Shown: positions 53,423 to 61,555 of the stretch, piece after piece
Layout: each line of letters opens with the position of its first letter
Numbering within the stretch: the stretch's first letter is position 1
Source of the DNA: Vreelandella hamiltonii
GTDB lineage: Bacteria > Pseudomonadota > Gammaproteobacteria > Pseudomonadales > Halomonadaceae
Direction: 5' to 3'
NCBI RefSeq assembly: GCF_014651775.1
Contig: NZ_BMXN01000012.1
Location: 1 to 64,000, forward strand
DNA length: 64,000 nt
Program-made: the position numbers and the translations under genes
The notes under the pieces: generated by a model
The model's database searches: none
What the model saw: only the letters and a program-made list of their open reading frames with translations
What the model was told of the DNA's origin: nothing

Positions 53423-53452
53423 CTTGCGGGAGGTGGCTTTAGCCCGCGACCA
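53423..53452 (+). repeat. Solo REP-like element
   Basis: A single diverged copy of the 55537-55776 repeat (GCGGGAGGTGGCTTTAGC...GCGACCA), with the same hairpin but GTGG changed to GCGG. It lies between yoeB and the MFS gene. Confidence 0.7.
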
Positions 53453-53531
53453 TGCTAGCCGCCAGGCCGCCTTTAGCACCATGGCGCTTGCCCAACTGCC
53501 CATCCAGGCGACACCACCAGGAACTGGCGTG

Positions 53532-54743
53532 ATGAAGCGAACACTCACTACCGACGATCTGCCCGCGTTAATGACAGGCATCATGGCGACCCTGGCGGCG
53601 ATAGGTATTGCTCGCTTTGCCTATACGCCGCTATTGCCCGCGATCATTCAGCAAGGTTGGTTTACCGCAAGCCAGGGTGCTTACCTGGGGGCGGCCAACC
53701 TGTTGGGGTATTTTATCGGCGCGCTTGCCGCCCACTCACTGAGCGAGCGTTTTGCGCCGCGCTGGGTGTTAGCGGCAAGCTTTGCGGGTATCGGGCTCAG
53801 CTTCCTGCTTTGCGCGGGGGCGGGTGGTTTTCACTGGTTCTTCTTCTGGCGGCTGGTCTCGGGGGTAGGCGGGGGGATCTTGATGGTCGTGGGCCCCTCG
53901 CTGGCGCTGGCGGCCACGCCCCCGGAAAGGCGAACCCGTGTCGGTGCCCTGGTGTTTACCGGTATCGGGTTTGGGGCGCTGCTTTCCGCCCTCGTTGTGC
54001 CGTCACTGCTCGGGGTAAGCCTCTCGCTCACCTGGGGTGCGCTGGGGCTGCTCTGTTTGGCGGCTGGCCTGTCGTGCGACTGGGGCGTTGCGCGCTTGCC
54101 CTCACGCCCTGTGACAAGCCCTGTAGCAAACCCGGTGGGTCATAGCCCTGTTGGGTATGCGGGGGTAAAGTGGGTGGTGGTGCTGGTCATCGGCGCTTAC
54201 GCGCTGGATGCGGTGGGGTTCGTGCCCCACACCGTGTTCTGGGTGGACTACCTCGCCAGGGAGCATGCCTTGGGCCATCAAGCCGCTTCACTGCAATGGG
54301 GAATCTTCGGGCTGGGTGCCCTGTGCGGGCCGTTCATGGTGGGAGCGCTGGCCCAGCGCGTGGGGTGGCAAGGGGGCTTGATGATCGCCTTTACGGCCAA
54401 GGCCGCTGCCGTCATGCTCCCGGTGTTCTCGCTTGCCCTGCTCAGCCAGTCGGTTTCCTCGTTCATGGTGGGGGCGATGATTCCCGGCATCGTAGCCCTC
54501 ACCTCTGGCCGCCTGGCCGAGCTGGTCGGGCCCACCGCCCACAAGCAGCTCTGGGGTCGAGCCACGGCCGCTTTCGCCGCTGCCCAGGCAGGGGCAGGCT
54601 ATGCCATGTCGGCGCTGTATGGCATGTGGGGCAGCTACACGCCGCTCTTCATCATCAGCGGCATGGCGCTTGCCCTTGGCTTGTTGCTGGTACTGCTTAG
54701 CCGAGGCGTACAGCAGCGCCGCACACATCCTTCTGTCCAATAA
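53532..54743 (+). CDS. MFS transporter, YbfB/YjiJ family
   Basis: A 403-residue inner-membrane carrier with about twelve hydrophobic segments. The opening LMTGIMATLAAIGIARFAYTPLLPAII is characteristic of the YbfB/YjiJ group of MFS proteins, and the GARFYFWR-like FHWFFFWRLVSGVGGGILMVVGPSLAL motif follows. The substrate is unknown. The ATG at 53532 has no strong ribosome site but begins the family region; the frame from 53424 includes a REP-like repeat and is rejected. The inverted-repeat element at 54747-54889 starts directly after the stop. Confidence 0.85.
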   Translation: MKRTLTTDDLPALMTGIMATLAAIGIARFAYTPLLPAIIQQGWFTASQGAYLGAANLLGYFIGALAAHSLSERFAPRWVLAASFAGIGLSFLLCAGAGGFHWFFFWRLVSGVGGGILMVVGPSLALAATPPERRTRVGALVFTGIGFGALLSALVVPSLLGVSLSLTWGALGLLCLAAGLSCDWGVARLPSRPVTSPVANPVGHSPVGYAGVKWVVVLVIGAYALDAVGFVPHTVFWVDYLAREHALGHQAASLQWGIFGLGALCGPFMVGALAQRVGWQGGLMIAFTAKAAAVMLPVFSLALLSQSVSSFMVGAMIPGIVALTSGRLAELVGPTAHKQLWGRATAAFAAAQAGAGYAMSALYGMWGSYTPLFIISGMALALGLLLVLLSRGVQQRRTHPSVQ

Positions 54744-54746
54744 CCT

Positions 54747-54889
54747 AGGCTTGGTACGAAAAGTCGGCGAGCGATGGCCAGACAAGGCAAAAATCGGCGA
54801 AAAGACGGAGTTTACAAGGTGTAAATGAGTACTTTGAGCCGATTTTTAACGCCGTATGGCCGAGCATAGGCAGTTTTCGTACAAAGCCT
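54747..54889. mobile_element. 143-bp terminal-inverted-repeat element (MITE-like)
   Basis: The ends AGGCTTGGTACGAAAA (54747-54762) and TTTTCGTACAAAGCCT (54874-54889) are inverted repeats with one mismatch in 16. Inside are a further pair, AAAAATCGGC (54789-54798) and GCCGATTTTT (54838-54847), and a central TTTAC..GTAAA. No gene fits. It resembles a non-autonomous mobile repeat. A degenerate half copy is at 11067-11119, so the family is dispersed in this genome. Confidence 0.65.
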
Positions 54890-54921
54890 AACAAGCACTA
54901 TTCAGATAAAGGGAGGCCACC

Positions 54922-55533
54922 ATGGAACTCTACCTGAACGCAACATCCCCCTATGCACGGCTGGTGCGCATCGTGTTACTGGAAAAAGGCCTGATGGACG
55001 CCGTGACGCTCAAGTGGTGCGACCCCTGGGCCGACGACGCCGACCTTCTAAAGGCCAACCCCGCCGGGCGCATCCCCGCACTGGTAACGGAGGAGGGCAC
55101 CACGCTCAGCGAATCCATGTTGATTGCCATGTACCTGGACAGCCTGGACAACGTAAAGCCCACCCCGCCCATACTGCCTACCAACTCGTTGAGTGACGTG
55201 CTGCACCTGGCAGGCCTGGGCCAAAACCTCATGGATGCCGCATTCACCACCGTGATTGCCCGCAAGCACTATGGCCAAGAGATCGACCAGAGCGAGCTGG
55301 GCCAACGCCGGACAAGGGCCATGCAGCGGCTGTTGGAGCAACTGAATAGCGAGCTGAGCGGCAACCCCACAGCCGAACCGATTCACTTGGGCGACATCGC
55401 CATCGCCGTCGCGCTGGAATACCTCGCCTTCCGGCTGCCAGAGATACGCTGGAAAGAAGCGCATCCCCAGCTTGCCGCGTGGCATGCAGCCGTAACAGCG
55501 CGAACAAGCTTCCAGCAAACCGCCTTCACCTAG
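54922..55533 (+). CDS. Glutathione S-transferase
   Basis: A 203-residue cytosolic GST-like protein. The thioredoxin-fold N-terminal domain (about residues 1-80) includes MELYLNATSPYARLVRIVLLEKG and the LKANPAGRIPALV and LSESMLIAMYL glutathione-binding landmarks, with Ser rather than Cys at the entry. The helical C-terminal domain (about 90-200) follows. Substrates are unknown. The ATG at 54922 follows GGAGGCC. It lies 33 bases after the inverted-repeat element and just before the REP array. Confidence 0.9.
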   Translation: MELYLNATSPYARLVRIVLLEKGLMDAVTLKWCDPWADDADLLKANPAGRIPALVTEEGTTLSESMLIAMYLDSLDNVKPTPPILPTNSLSDVLHLAGLGQNLMDAAFTTVIARKHYGQEIDQSELGQRRTRAMQRLLEQLNSELSGNPTAEPIHLGDIAIAVALEYLAFRLPEIRWKEAHPQLAAWHAAVTARTSFQQTAFT

Positions 55534-55536
55534 CCA

Positions 55537-55776
55537 CCCCGTGGGAGGTGGCTTCAGCCCGCGACCACTCTCCCAAAGGTGAACCCGCCCCGTGGGAGGC
55601 GGCTTCAGCCCGCGACCAACCCCCCCGAGGGTTGAACCCGCCCCGTGGGAGGCGGCTTCAGCCCGCGACCAACTCCCCCCAGAGGTGAACCCGCCCCGTG
55701 GGAGGCGGCTTCAGCCCGCGACCACCTCCCCCAGAGGTGAACCAGCCCCGTGGGAGGTGGCTTCAGCCCGCGACCA
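55537..55776 (+). repeat. Tandem array of five REP-like elements
   Basis: Five copies of about 31 bases start at 55537, 55588, 55641, 55694 and 55746 (period 51-53), separated by similar short linkers. Each begins with GTGGGAGG(T/C)GGCTTC and ends with CAGCCCGCGACCA, after a CCCC. The GTGG start followed by an imperfect GC-rich hairpin matches bacterial REP elements. All are in the same orientation. Reading frames through the array are artefacts. Confidence 0.85.
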
Positions 55777-55803
55777 TTCAAGCACCCAGCCAGGGGAAAT
55801 AAA

Positions 55804-56592
55804 GTGACCAACAACAAAGCCATCACCATTGCACTCGCCCAACTGCCCGTCAGCAAAGCAGCGGTAGACGACAACCTGCACACGCACCTGGGCTACGTGG
55901 AATGCGCCGCAGCGCTGGGGGCCAACGTGGTGGCCTTTCCCGAACTCTCGCTGACCGGCTACGAGCTGGCGCTACTCAGCCAACTGGCCATGCCTCGCGA
56001 CGATACAACCTTTGCCGCCCTCACTGCCGCTGCCGTAGCCAACAACATAGTGGTGATCGCAGGCTGCCCACTGCACAACCACAACGGCAAACCCTACATC
56101 GCAGCGGTGATCTGCTTCCCCAACGGTGAACACACCTTCTACCTGAAACAACACCTGCACGAAGGGGAAGAGGTTTACTGTACCCCCGGTTGTGATAGCG
56201 GCCTGATCGACATCAGAGGCACCCGCATCGCCCTGGCCGTGTGCGCCGACTTCACCCACCCAAGCCACGCCGCCACCGCCGCCGCGCAGCAGGCGGACGT
56301 TTACCTCGCCAGCGCGCTGATCTCCCCAGGCGGCTACGCCTACGATGCCGAGCTGCTCGCCGCCATCGCAAAACGCCACCAACTTCCGGTACTGCTCGCC
56401 AACCACATTTCCACCACAGGCGGCTGGCAAACCTGCGGCAATAGCGGCGGCTGGAACGCTGCAGGTGAGCTAGCGGTAAGCGCTAATGGCACTCAGCCCT
56501 GCCTGGTGCTGTGTCGTACTCACCACGGTGCCATAAGCGGTAGCGTGGAAGTGATGACTCGCCTTCCTCCCAAAGCACCCATTATCGACTAA
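55804..56592 (+). CDS. Carbon-nitrogen hydrolase (nitrilase superfamily)
   Basis: A 262-residue hydrolase of the nitrilase superfamily with the catalytic triad visible: Glu in VAFPELSLTGYE, Lys in FYLKQHLHEGEE and Cys in LAVCADFTHP. It would cleave an amide or nitrile bond; the substrate is unknown. The GTG start at 55804 follows AGGGGA, at a good distance, and begins VTNNKAITIALAQLPV. A longer frame from 55750 runs into the REP array and is rejected. It lies directly after the array. Confidence 0.88.
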   Translation: MTNNKAITIALAQLPVSKAAVDDNLHTHLGYVECAAALGANVVAFPELSLTGYELALLSQLAMPRDDTTFAALTAAAVANNIVVIAGCPLHNHNGKPYIAAVICFPNGEHTFYLKQHLHEGEEVYCTPGCDSGLIDIRGTRIALAVCADFTHPSHAATAAAQQADVYLASALISPGGYAYDAELLAAIAKRHQLPVLLANHISTTGGWQTCGNSGGWNAAGELAVSANGTQPCLVLCRTHHGAISGSVEVMTRLPPKAPIID

Positions 56593-56676
56593 AAACTAAG
56601 CCGCCGAGGTAGGCTTAACCCATGCTTGCTGCTAGGCTCAAAGTATTAGAGCGAATAACGCCGCAGGGACAACACA

Positions 56677-56997
56677 ATGCAGAATGCCCGCATAACGCTT
56701 CACCCAAGCAAGCAGCGCATGCAAGTGCGGGTGGATGACATTCTGCTAGCTGACTCCACCAATACGCTGGGACTCTGTGAACACGGCTACCCGCCATGCC
56801 ACTACTTCCCACGTGATGACGTGCGGATGGGCTTACTCACCGTTTCAGAAACGACCACTTATTGCCCGTTTAAAGGGCATGCAGTGTATTTTTCGCTGGG
56901 TGAGCGGCGGGATATTGCTTGGAGTTATGAGGAGCCGATTGAGGGGGGGGAGGCTATAGCGGGTAGGGTTGCGTTTTATGAGGAAGTAAGCGAATGA
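56677..56997 (+). CDS. DUF427 domain protein
   Basis: A 106-residue protein of the DUF427 family, recognised by RVDDILLADSTNTLGLCEHGYPPCHYFPRDDV and YCPFKGHAVYFSLGER. The function of the family is not established. The ATG at 56677 begins the family region with no clear ribosome site. The AT-rich island starts directly after its stop. Confidence 0.85.
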   Translation: MQNARITLHPSKQRMQVRVDDILLADSTNTLGLCEHGYPPCHYFPRDDVRMGLLTVSETTTYCPFKGHAVYFSLGERRDIAWSYEEPIEGGEAIAGRVAFYEEVSE

Positions 56998-57141
56998 GGC
57001 CTTTTCACTAAATCGGTCATGCTGGGGAATGTAGTAGTTGTTTGAGTTTTGAATATATAGCCTAATGAAAATTTGCGTATATAAAAGTCAGAGGCATGAG
57101 AAAATCTGGCAGGCAGCAACTACAGAAAAAATGCCAACACG

Positions 57142-57170
57142 TTCATTCAATTATGAGTGCGCAGTATAAT
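57142..57170 (+). promoter_or_regulatory. Probable promoter of AIPR gene
   Basis: TATAAT at 57165-57170 with TTCATT at 57142-57147, 17 bases apart, 61 bases before the ATG. The consensus -10 is strong, the -35 weak. Confidence 0.5.
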
Positions 57171-57230
57171 ACGCTGTTATGCGGTTAACATTAATTTTTT
57201 CACAGTCTTTTTAAATGAAAAGGAAGTTAA

Positions 57231-58958
57231 ATGCCAATGAATCCTATTGTTAAGGCGCAACTAGGTACATTTATTAAAATGAATCCTAATGCAACATATA
57301 GTGAATCAGATTTCTTTGAGGTCATGTCAATTTTCTCATTGGAGAATGGCATTCTTGGAGAAAATATTGACCCCTTTAGGGCTCATTTAAAAGGTGATGA
57401 GTTTGGTATAGATGGCATTTCTATTTTTATTCAGGGAACACTTTGCACTGATGTTGATGAGGCGGAAGATATTCTCTCTGTTGGAAAAAAGCATACCTCT
57501 GAATTCCGTTTCTATCAGTCAAAAACATCGGATAATTTAGATTATGGAAATGTTTCAAAATTTTTAGATGCGGTATATGACTTCTTTACTAATCAGAGTT
57601 TTGTAACTGGAACGCAATTAGAAAACTTGATTGAAGTGAAAGACAAGATATATGAATCAGCAGCTAAAACAAGCCCCACATTAAGATGCTTCTACTGTAC
57701 TACAGGTTCGGGGCAAGTTTCTGATATGATTCAAAAGTTAATTGATGCCAACAAAGATCGGTTGGCTGAGTTAAATATATTTGAAGAGGTTCACATAGAA
57801 TGTATAGGTGCCAAAGTAATTCAGAATGGTTTTCGATCTGCTACTAATTCATCATCTGCCAAGTTAAACTTTCCAAAAGCGATAACGATGCCAACCCATG
57901 AGAAAGTTGACGAGGCATATATAGGGTATGTTCCTGCATCTGAAATTCTAGAGATATCACTTGGCGATCCTGATCAGGATGGAGTTCGGCATATAAATAG
58001 GTCGCTATTCTACGATAATGTTAGGGATTTCAACCCGGATTCTGAAATAAATAAGAGAATTATTTCAGAGTTAGAATCGGGTGATAATGCTTCTTTTGTT
58101 TTCAAGAACAATGGAATAACCGTAGTCTCGAAAAGTATAGATCGTAAAAGTGATACTTTTACTATTGAAGACTACCAAATTGTTAACGGGTGCCAAACCA
58201 CCAATATATTAGCTCACATTAGAGAAAAAGCTGAGGGTATTTCAGTTCCACTACGCCTAATCGGCTGTAGTGATATTGATTTTGTGTCTAGTGTTATAAT
58301 TGGTACTAATAGGCAAAATGAAGTGAAAGAGGATCAGTTTTGGGCAATGCGCCCATTTATGAAAGACTTAGAAGAATATTGTGCCTCTCAAAGTGGTGAT
58401 AGCAGAATATTTATAGAAAGACGTGATAATCAGTATCGAGACATATCAGTTGAACGCACGCGTATATTTAAGCCTTCGGATCTGATGAAGGCTGCTGCTG
58501 CAATGTTTTTCCACCAACCGCATCGAGCGGCACGCGATCATAGAGGGATTCGAAGTGAGTTTTCGGAGCGAATATTTACAGAAGGTCATAATGTTGAGCT
58601 CTATCATGTGGCTGCCCTAGCGCTGTATAAATTTGACTTCCTGGTGCGCACGGCAAAGATAGACAGGTCTAGAGTTATTTATAGATTCTATGCTTTATAT
58701 GCTTTATTTCGAATGCATTGGAGTACACCTGATATATTAGATGCATCACCTAAATCGCAAAAAAAAGTCCGGGACGCAGTGATTGATGTTTTGAATGATA
58801 ATGAGGCGTTTTCAGTTAAAATAGAAGAGGTTGCTGGCCACATTGAAAAAATAATATCTGAGGCTGGTATAACTACTCGTGAAAAAATTCGAGATTACTT
58901 AAGAGCTGAAAGTGTAGTAGATGAGTTTAGTAGTAGGTTTTTTCAAAAAATAGTGTAA
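57231..58958 (+). CDS. AIPR-family abortive infection protein with nuclease-like N-terminus
   Basis: A 575-residue cytosolic protein of the AIPR (abortive infection phage resistance) family, a phage-defence family. Landmarks are FKNNGITVVS (291-300), IVNGCQTTN (318-326) and GTNRQNEVKEDQF (358-370). Upstream, residues 55-100 show GIDGIS (D61) and YQSK (K98), spaced like the Mrr/PD-(D/E)xK nuclease core, so the protein may pair a nuclease with the AIPR region. The ATG at 57231 follows AGGAAG; a second ATG at 57237 is also possible. The gene is AT-rich, unlike its left neighbours, and lies at the left of an island in the recD hotspot. It is apparently a single-gene system, and no DNA-modification gene is adjacent. 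Activity is inferred. Confidence 0.85.
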   Translation: MPMNPIVKAQLGTFIKMNPNATYSESDFFEVMSIFSLENGILGENIDPFRAHLKGDEFGIDGISIFIQGTLCTDVDEAEDILSVGKKHTSEFRFYQSKTSDNLDYGNVSKFLDAVYDFFTNQSFVTGTQLENLIEVKDKIYESAAKTSPTLRCFYCTTGSGQVSDMIQKLIDANKDRLAELNIFEEVHIECIGAKVIQNGFRSATNSSSAKLNFPKAITMPTHEKVDEAYIGYVPASEILEISLGDPDQDGVRHINRSLFYDNVRDFNPDSEINKRIISELESGDNASFVFKNNGITVVSKSIDRKSDTFTIEDYQIVNGCQTTNILAHIREKAEGISVPLRLIGCSDIDFVSSVIIGTNRQNEVKEDQFWAMRPFMKDLEEYCASQSGDSRIFIERRDNQYRDISVERTRIFKPSDLMKAAAAMFFHQPHRAARDHRGIRSEFSERIFTEGHNVELYHVAALALYKFDFLVRTAKIDRSRVIYRFYALYALFRMHWSTPDILDASPKSQKKVRDAVIDVLNDNEAFSVKIEEVAGHIEKIISEAGITTREKIRDYLRAESVVDEFSSRFFQKIV

Positions 58959-59047
58959 TGGTGGTCCGTATATGAAGCGCTAAATCTGGCGTGGAATATA
59001 ACTAGGCTTTATATCGGCCTGCGTTGAATGTCCGCTCTTGGCTGAAG

Positions 59048-59077
59048 GCCGACATTACCAGCACTGCTAATGTCGGC
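59048..59077. other. Hairpin at the right end of the AIPR segment
   Basis: GCCGACATTA (59048-59057) pairs perfectly with TAATGTCGGC (59068-59077), with a smaller AGCA..TGCT stem inside and TTT after. It may be a terminator for the AIPR gene. It lies 24 bases before the recD fragment. Confidence 0.55.
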
Positions 59078-59100
59078 TTTGATTACATATTACTACATAT

Positions 59101-59323
59101 CACTAACCCTCATAACTTTCCTAGTAACCGCCTCATTCAACACTCCGAGCTTGGCTTCCACCACAGTGAGCCATTCACGGGCGCAGGTGATGCCAGTGTA
59201 CATTAGCTCGCGTGTCAGGATGGAGTTCAGAGTGGGCGGTAGTAGTAGGACGATGCGCAACAACTCCGAGCACTAGGATTTGTGGGCAGTCATCGCAACA
59301 CGGTTTCCGCCGCTTGCAGGAGG
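59101..59323 (-). pseudogene. recD: Decayed copy of the recD 3' end
   Basis: These 223 bases match 61579-61800 (the end of intact recD) with about 82% identity counted by eye, in the same orientation. The region encodes the C-terminal helicase motif part (TVHKSQGSEF and YTGITRAREW in the intact copy). A one-base deletion near 59300 and several substitutions break the frame. It has no start or upstream part. It forms a direct repeat with the intact end, flanking 2.2 kb of AT-rich sequence. Confidence 0.85.
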
Positions 59324-59762
59324 CATTGATTTTATTTCTCATAGTCAATGTCACTTAGTATAGATTAGTGATAATATGAGTTGCCATAGAACTAACTTAG
59401 ATGGCAAAAGTTACAACCCACTTATCATGAAAACAGCTTCCGAGTAAAAATTATTAAAATTTAGTGGGTGAAAATCAAGGAAGGTATTAAAACTTTGATT
59501 TATAAATTTTCAGCATCATAGGGGTAGTATGTACATACTTAATGTTGGTTATTTTATAGACCTTGAGATATGTGTTTTCGATGCTTCTAAAGATAATTAT
59601 GAAAAATTAAGATAGGCTCGATTCGCTAGGGTTTAATTAAAAATAATGCCTTGAGGATATGCTGGCAATAATTTTATTGTGACTAGTGAACTTTATTTTT
59701 TTAGCTATAGCTATATTTGAAAACTATATAATGGCTTTTTAAATTCGTTGGGGAGATTAGAG
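59324..59762. other. AT-rich intergenic stretch, no convincing gene
   Basis: About 440 bases, very AT-rich. The only short frame of note is 59529-59615 (28 codons, MYILNVGYFIDLEI...), without strong support. TATAAT at 59727-59732 probably belongs to the promoter of the next gene. Confidence 0.5.
59727..59732 (+). promoter_or_regulatory. Probable -10 box for the transglycosylase-domain gene
   Basis: A perfect TATAAT, 31 bases before the preferred TTG start. No convincing -35 is seen. Confidence 0.35.
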
Positions 59763-61124
59763 TTGATAGAGGAAGACTATAAAAAAGGTTGGCGACAGCA
59801 TTTTCCTACCTATCATTTTGATGACCGGGATATTGCGCTGGAAGAATATAAAGTTGCAGCGAAAAACCTAGAATCAGAAGAGCGGGTTTTTCTCAATGCA
59901 TCGAATGTGTCTCTTGTGTCGACGGCAGCCCTAGGATCACTGCTAGTAGGGTCATCAGATAGATTAGCTTCTGTGTTTGAAGGTATAATACCAGCTTATA
60001 TAATCTCCATTGTTTTAATTTCAATAATTTTTGGTTTTGCTTTTGTCACTCTTAAGTATTTTGTTGATCGTCAAAGATCAATAGTTTTTTCAGGTAGGAA
60101 AGTCATTATTTTAAGAAGAATGCTTGGGCTTAGCTATGGGAGAGTTCAGCTATTATTGCCTAACTGGAGAGTTGAGGGAGCAGATCAGCCGTTAGCGGTA
60201 CGTTTGTTTCCAGGGTGGTTTACCTATGTTGCTTATCCCTTTTGGATTGTGTCTATAATATCTACTTCAGTGGTATTTTTTTTAAGTGCATACATAGTTA
60301 AGCAAAATCCAGGTTTTTTTGAAGAAATATCCCCAGTATTATTTATCGTTTGCTTTACTTTAGTATGGTTTTTTTCAACTGTTTTTGTTTATAGGGTTTC
60401 GTTGCTAGATATACATGAGACATCTAGGCTGCTTTTCTATCGAATGGTAGCCAAGTTGATTAGACTTCCTTTGGTAGAAAATTTTGAATATATAATTTAT
60501 CGAGCAAAACTGTCTTTCTATGAAACGGACAGGCTTGGAATAAATACCACTAAGCTAAAAGAGTTTCTTGTTTTTATAGAAGATAAAAGATTTTACGCTC
60601 ATAGAGGTATTGATTATCGTGCAGTTTTGAGAGGTGTTCTTGGTATTGTTAAGATAAAAAACAGATCAGGTGGTTCAACTATTGTTCAGCAGTTGATAAG
60701 AACATTGTTTGTTTTAGATTTGAAAAAAAAGTATCGACGGAAGTTTTTAGAACTTTCTTTGGCTCCATGGGTAACAAGTATTTTTTCTAAAAATACTATT
60801 TTAGATATGTATATTTCTGCTGTTCGTTTTGAGAAGGGCTGTTTTGGTGTTGTGGAAGCAATGGAATATTTTTGGTCTAAAGTAGAAAAAAACCCTACAA
60901 ATGCTCAAGCTTTTTTTCTTATAGAACGCGTTAGTAATGTACGTTCACGTTTGCTAGTGCGAAAAATTATTGAAACGGCTAGATCGGCACAGCGTAATAG
61001 CTTGATGGATGAAGAAGATTTAAAAGAATTGTTTTTCCTTTATTATCAAGCTGTTAAAAGAAACAAGATTTTAGCTTCAAATGATCAAGTTGAAAACCTT
61101 CGAAGCTCATTGGCTCCTTTTTAA
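59763..61124 (+). CDS. Four-TM protein with GT51 transglycosylase domain
   Basis: A 453-residue AT-rich gene product with no close match I can name. Membrane segments lie at about residues 48-68, 75-99, 155-179 and 189-212 (numbered from the TTG at 59763). The C-terminal part shows the GT51 peptidoglycan glycosyltransferase motifs: IEDKRFYAHRG, SGGSTIVQQLI, RRKFLELSLAP and KNTILDMYIS, with catalytic Glu in motifs 1 and 3. Normal GT51 proteins have one N-terminal helix, and most have a transpeptidase domain, which is absent here. The TTG at 59763 follows GGGGAG; a TTG at 59748 would add five residues. It lies in an island beside an AIPR protein. A role in cell-wall synthesis, or in defence, is inference. 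Confidence 0.8.
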   Translation: MIEEDYKKGWRQHFPTYHFDDRDIALEEYKVAAKNLESEERVFLNASNVSLVSTAALGSLLVGSSDRLASVFEGIIPAYIISIVLISIIFGFAFVTLKYFVDRQRSIVFSGRKVIILRRMLGLSYGRVQLLLPNWRVEGADQPLAVRLFPGWFTYVAYPFWIVSIISTSVVFFLSAYIVKQNPGFFEEISPVLFIVCFTLVWFFSTVFVYRVSLLDIHETSRLLFYRMVAKLIRLPLVENFEYIIYRAKLSFYETDRLGINTTKLKEFLVFIEDKRFYAHRGIDYRAVLRGVLGIVKIKNRSGGSTIVQQLIRTLFVLDLKKKYRRKFLELSLAPWVTSIFSKNTILDMYISAVRFEKGCFGVVEAMEYFWSKVEKNPTNAQAFFLIERVSNVRSRLLVRKIIETARSAQRNSLMDEEDLKELFFLYYQAVKRNKILASNDQVENLRSSLAPF

Positions 61125-61287
61125 TGTTCGGGTTATATGCCGTTAATGATTTTAAATTTTTATTAGTTGCTGTGTGCTAGTTAGAGGCTGTTAGTTATAT
61201 GCACTGGTTTGAAAGGCAGAGTGCGAAATAATGCGTATATTTTTAGTTTCGTGATTTTTGCATGAAAAATAATTTTATTAATTATCG

Positions 61288-61328
61288 CTTTTTTAAATAA
61301 GCCCTGGTTAATCAGGGCTTTAAAAAAT
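61288..61328. terminator. Bidirectional terminator in the AT-rich island
   Basis: AAGCCCTG (61299-61306) pairs with CAGGGCTT (61313-61320) around GTTAAT, with T-rich DNA before and A-rich DNA after, giving U runs on both strands. It separates the transglycosylase-domain gene from the convergent small gene. Confidence 0.8.
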
Positions 61329-61333
61329 ACTGT

Positions 61334-61459
61334 CTATTTTTTGTGATGGTGGGGCTTGAGGTCTTTGTGTTTCGACTGATTCTCCGGCGTAACGCGACGT
61401 CGCTGGTCGGTTTTTCCTGTAGACTCAGCTTTAGGTTTAGGACCTGGCTTTATTGTCAT
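61334..61459 (-). CDS. 41-residue basic small protein
   Basis: A short complete frame with a ribosome site (AAGGA) 12 bases before the ATG. The product is very basic and hydrophilic: it starts MTIKPGPKPKAESTGKTD, continues QRRRVTPENQSKHKDL and ends KPHHHKK. It has no membrane segment. The composition suggests nucleic-acid binding or a disordered peptide, but no family is recognised. It lies between the transglycosylase-domain gene and recD. The reality of the gene rests on the good ribosome site, a terminator after the stop and a clean frame. Confidence 0.5.
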   Translation of the reverse strand: MTIKPGPKPKAESTGKTDQRRRVTPENQSKHKDLKPHHHKK

Positions 61460-61555
61460 GTTGATTGCATCCTTTTACTGAGGTTGGTGTGTATTCAGCG
61501 TTAAAATGCTTACCTAGCCTTACTCTTATAGCCTAAATTTTGCTATTGGCAACTA

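Noticed and set aside
55537-55776. CRISPR array
   Set aside because: The repeats are spaced by near-identical linkers, not unique spacers, and no cas gene is present; REP-like elements explain them better.
55479-55807. Frames of about 70 to 90 residues through the repeat array that read as Pro/Ser-rich proteins on both strands
   Set aside because: They are produced by the period and composition of the REP-like repeats and have no ribosome site.
59529-59615. A 28-codon frame in the AT-rich stretch before the transglycosylase-domain gene
   Set aside because: Too short, with only a weak GGGG before the ATG and no family; chance is a sufficient explanation in AT-rich DNA.
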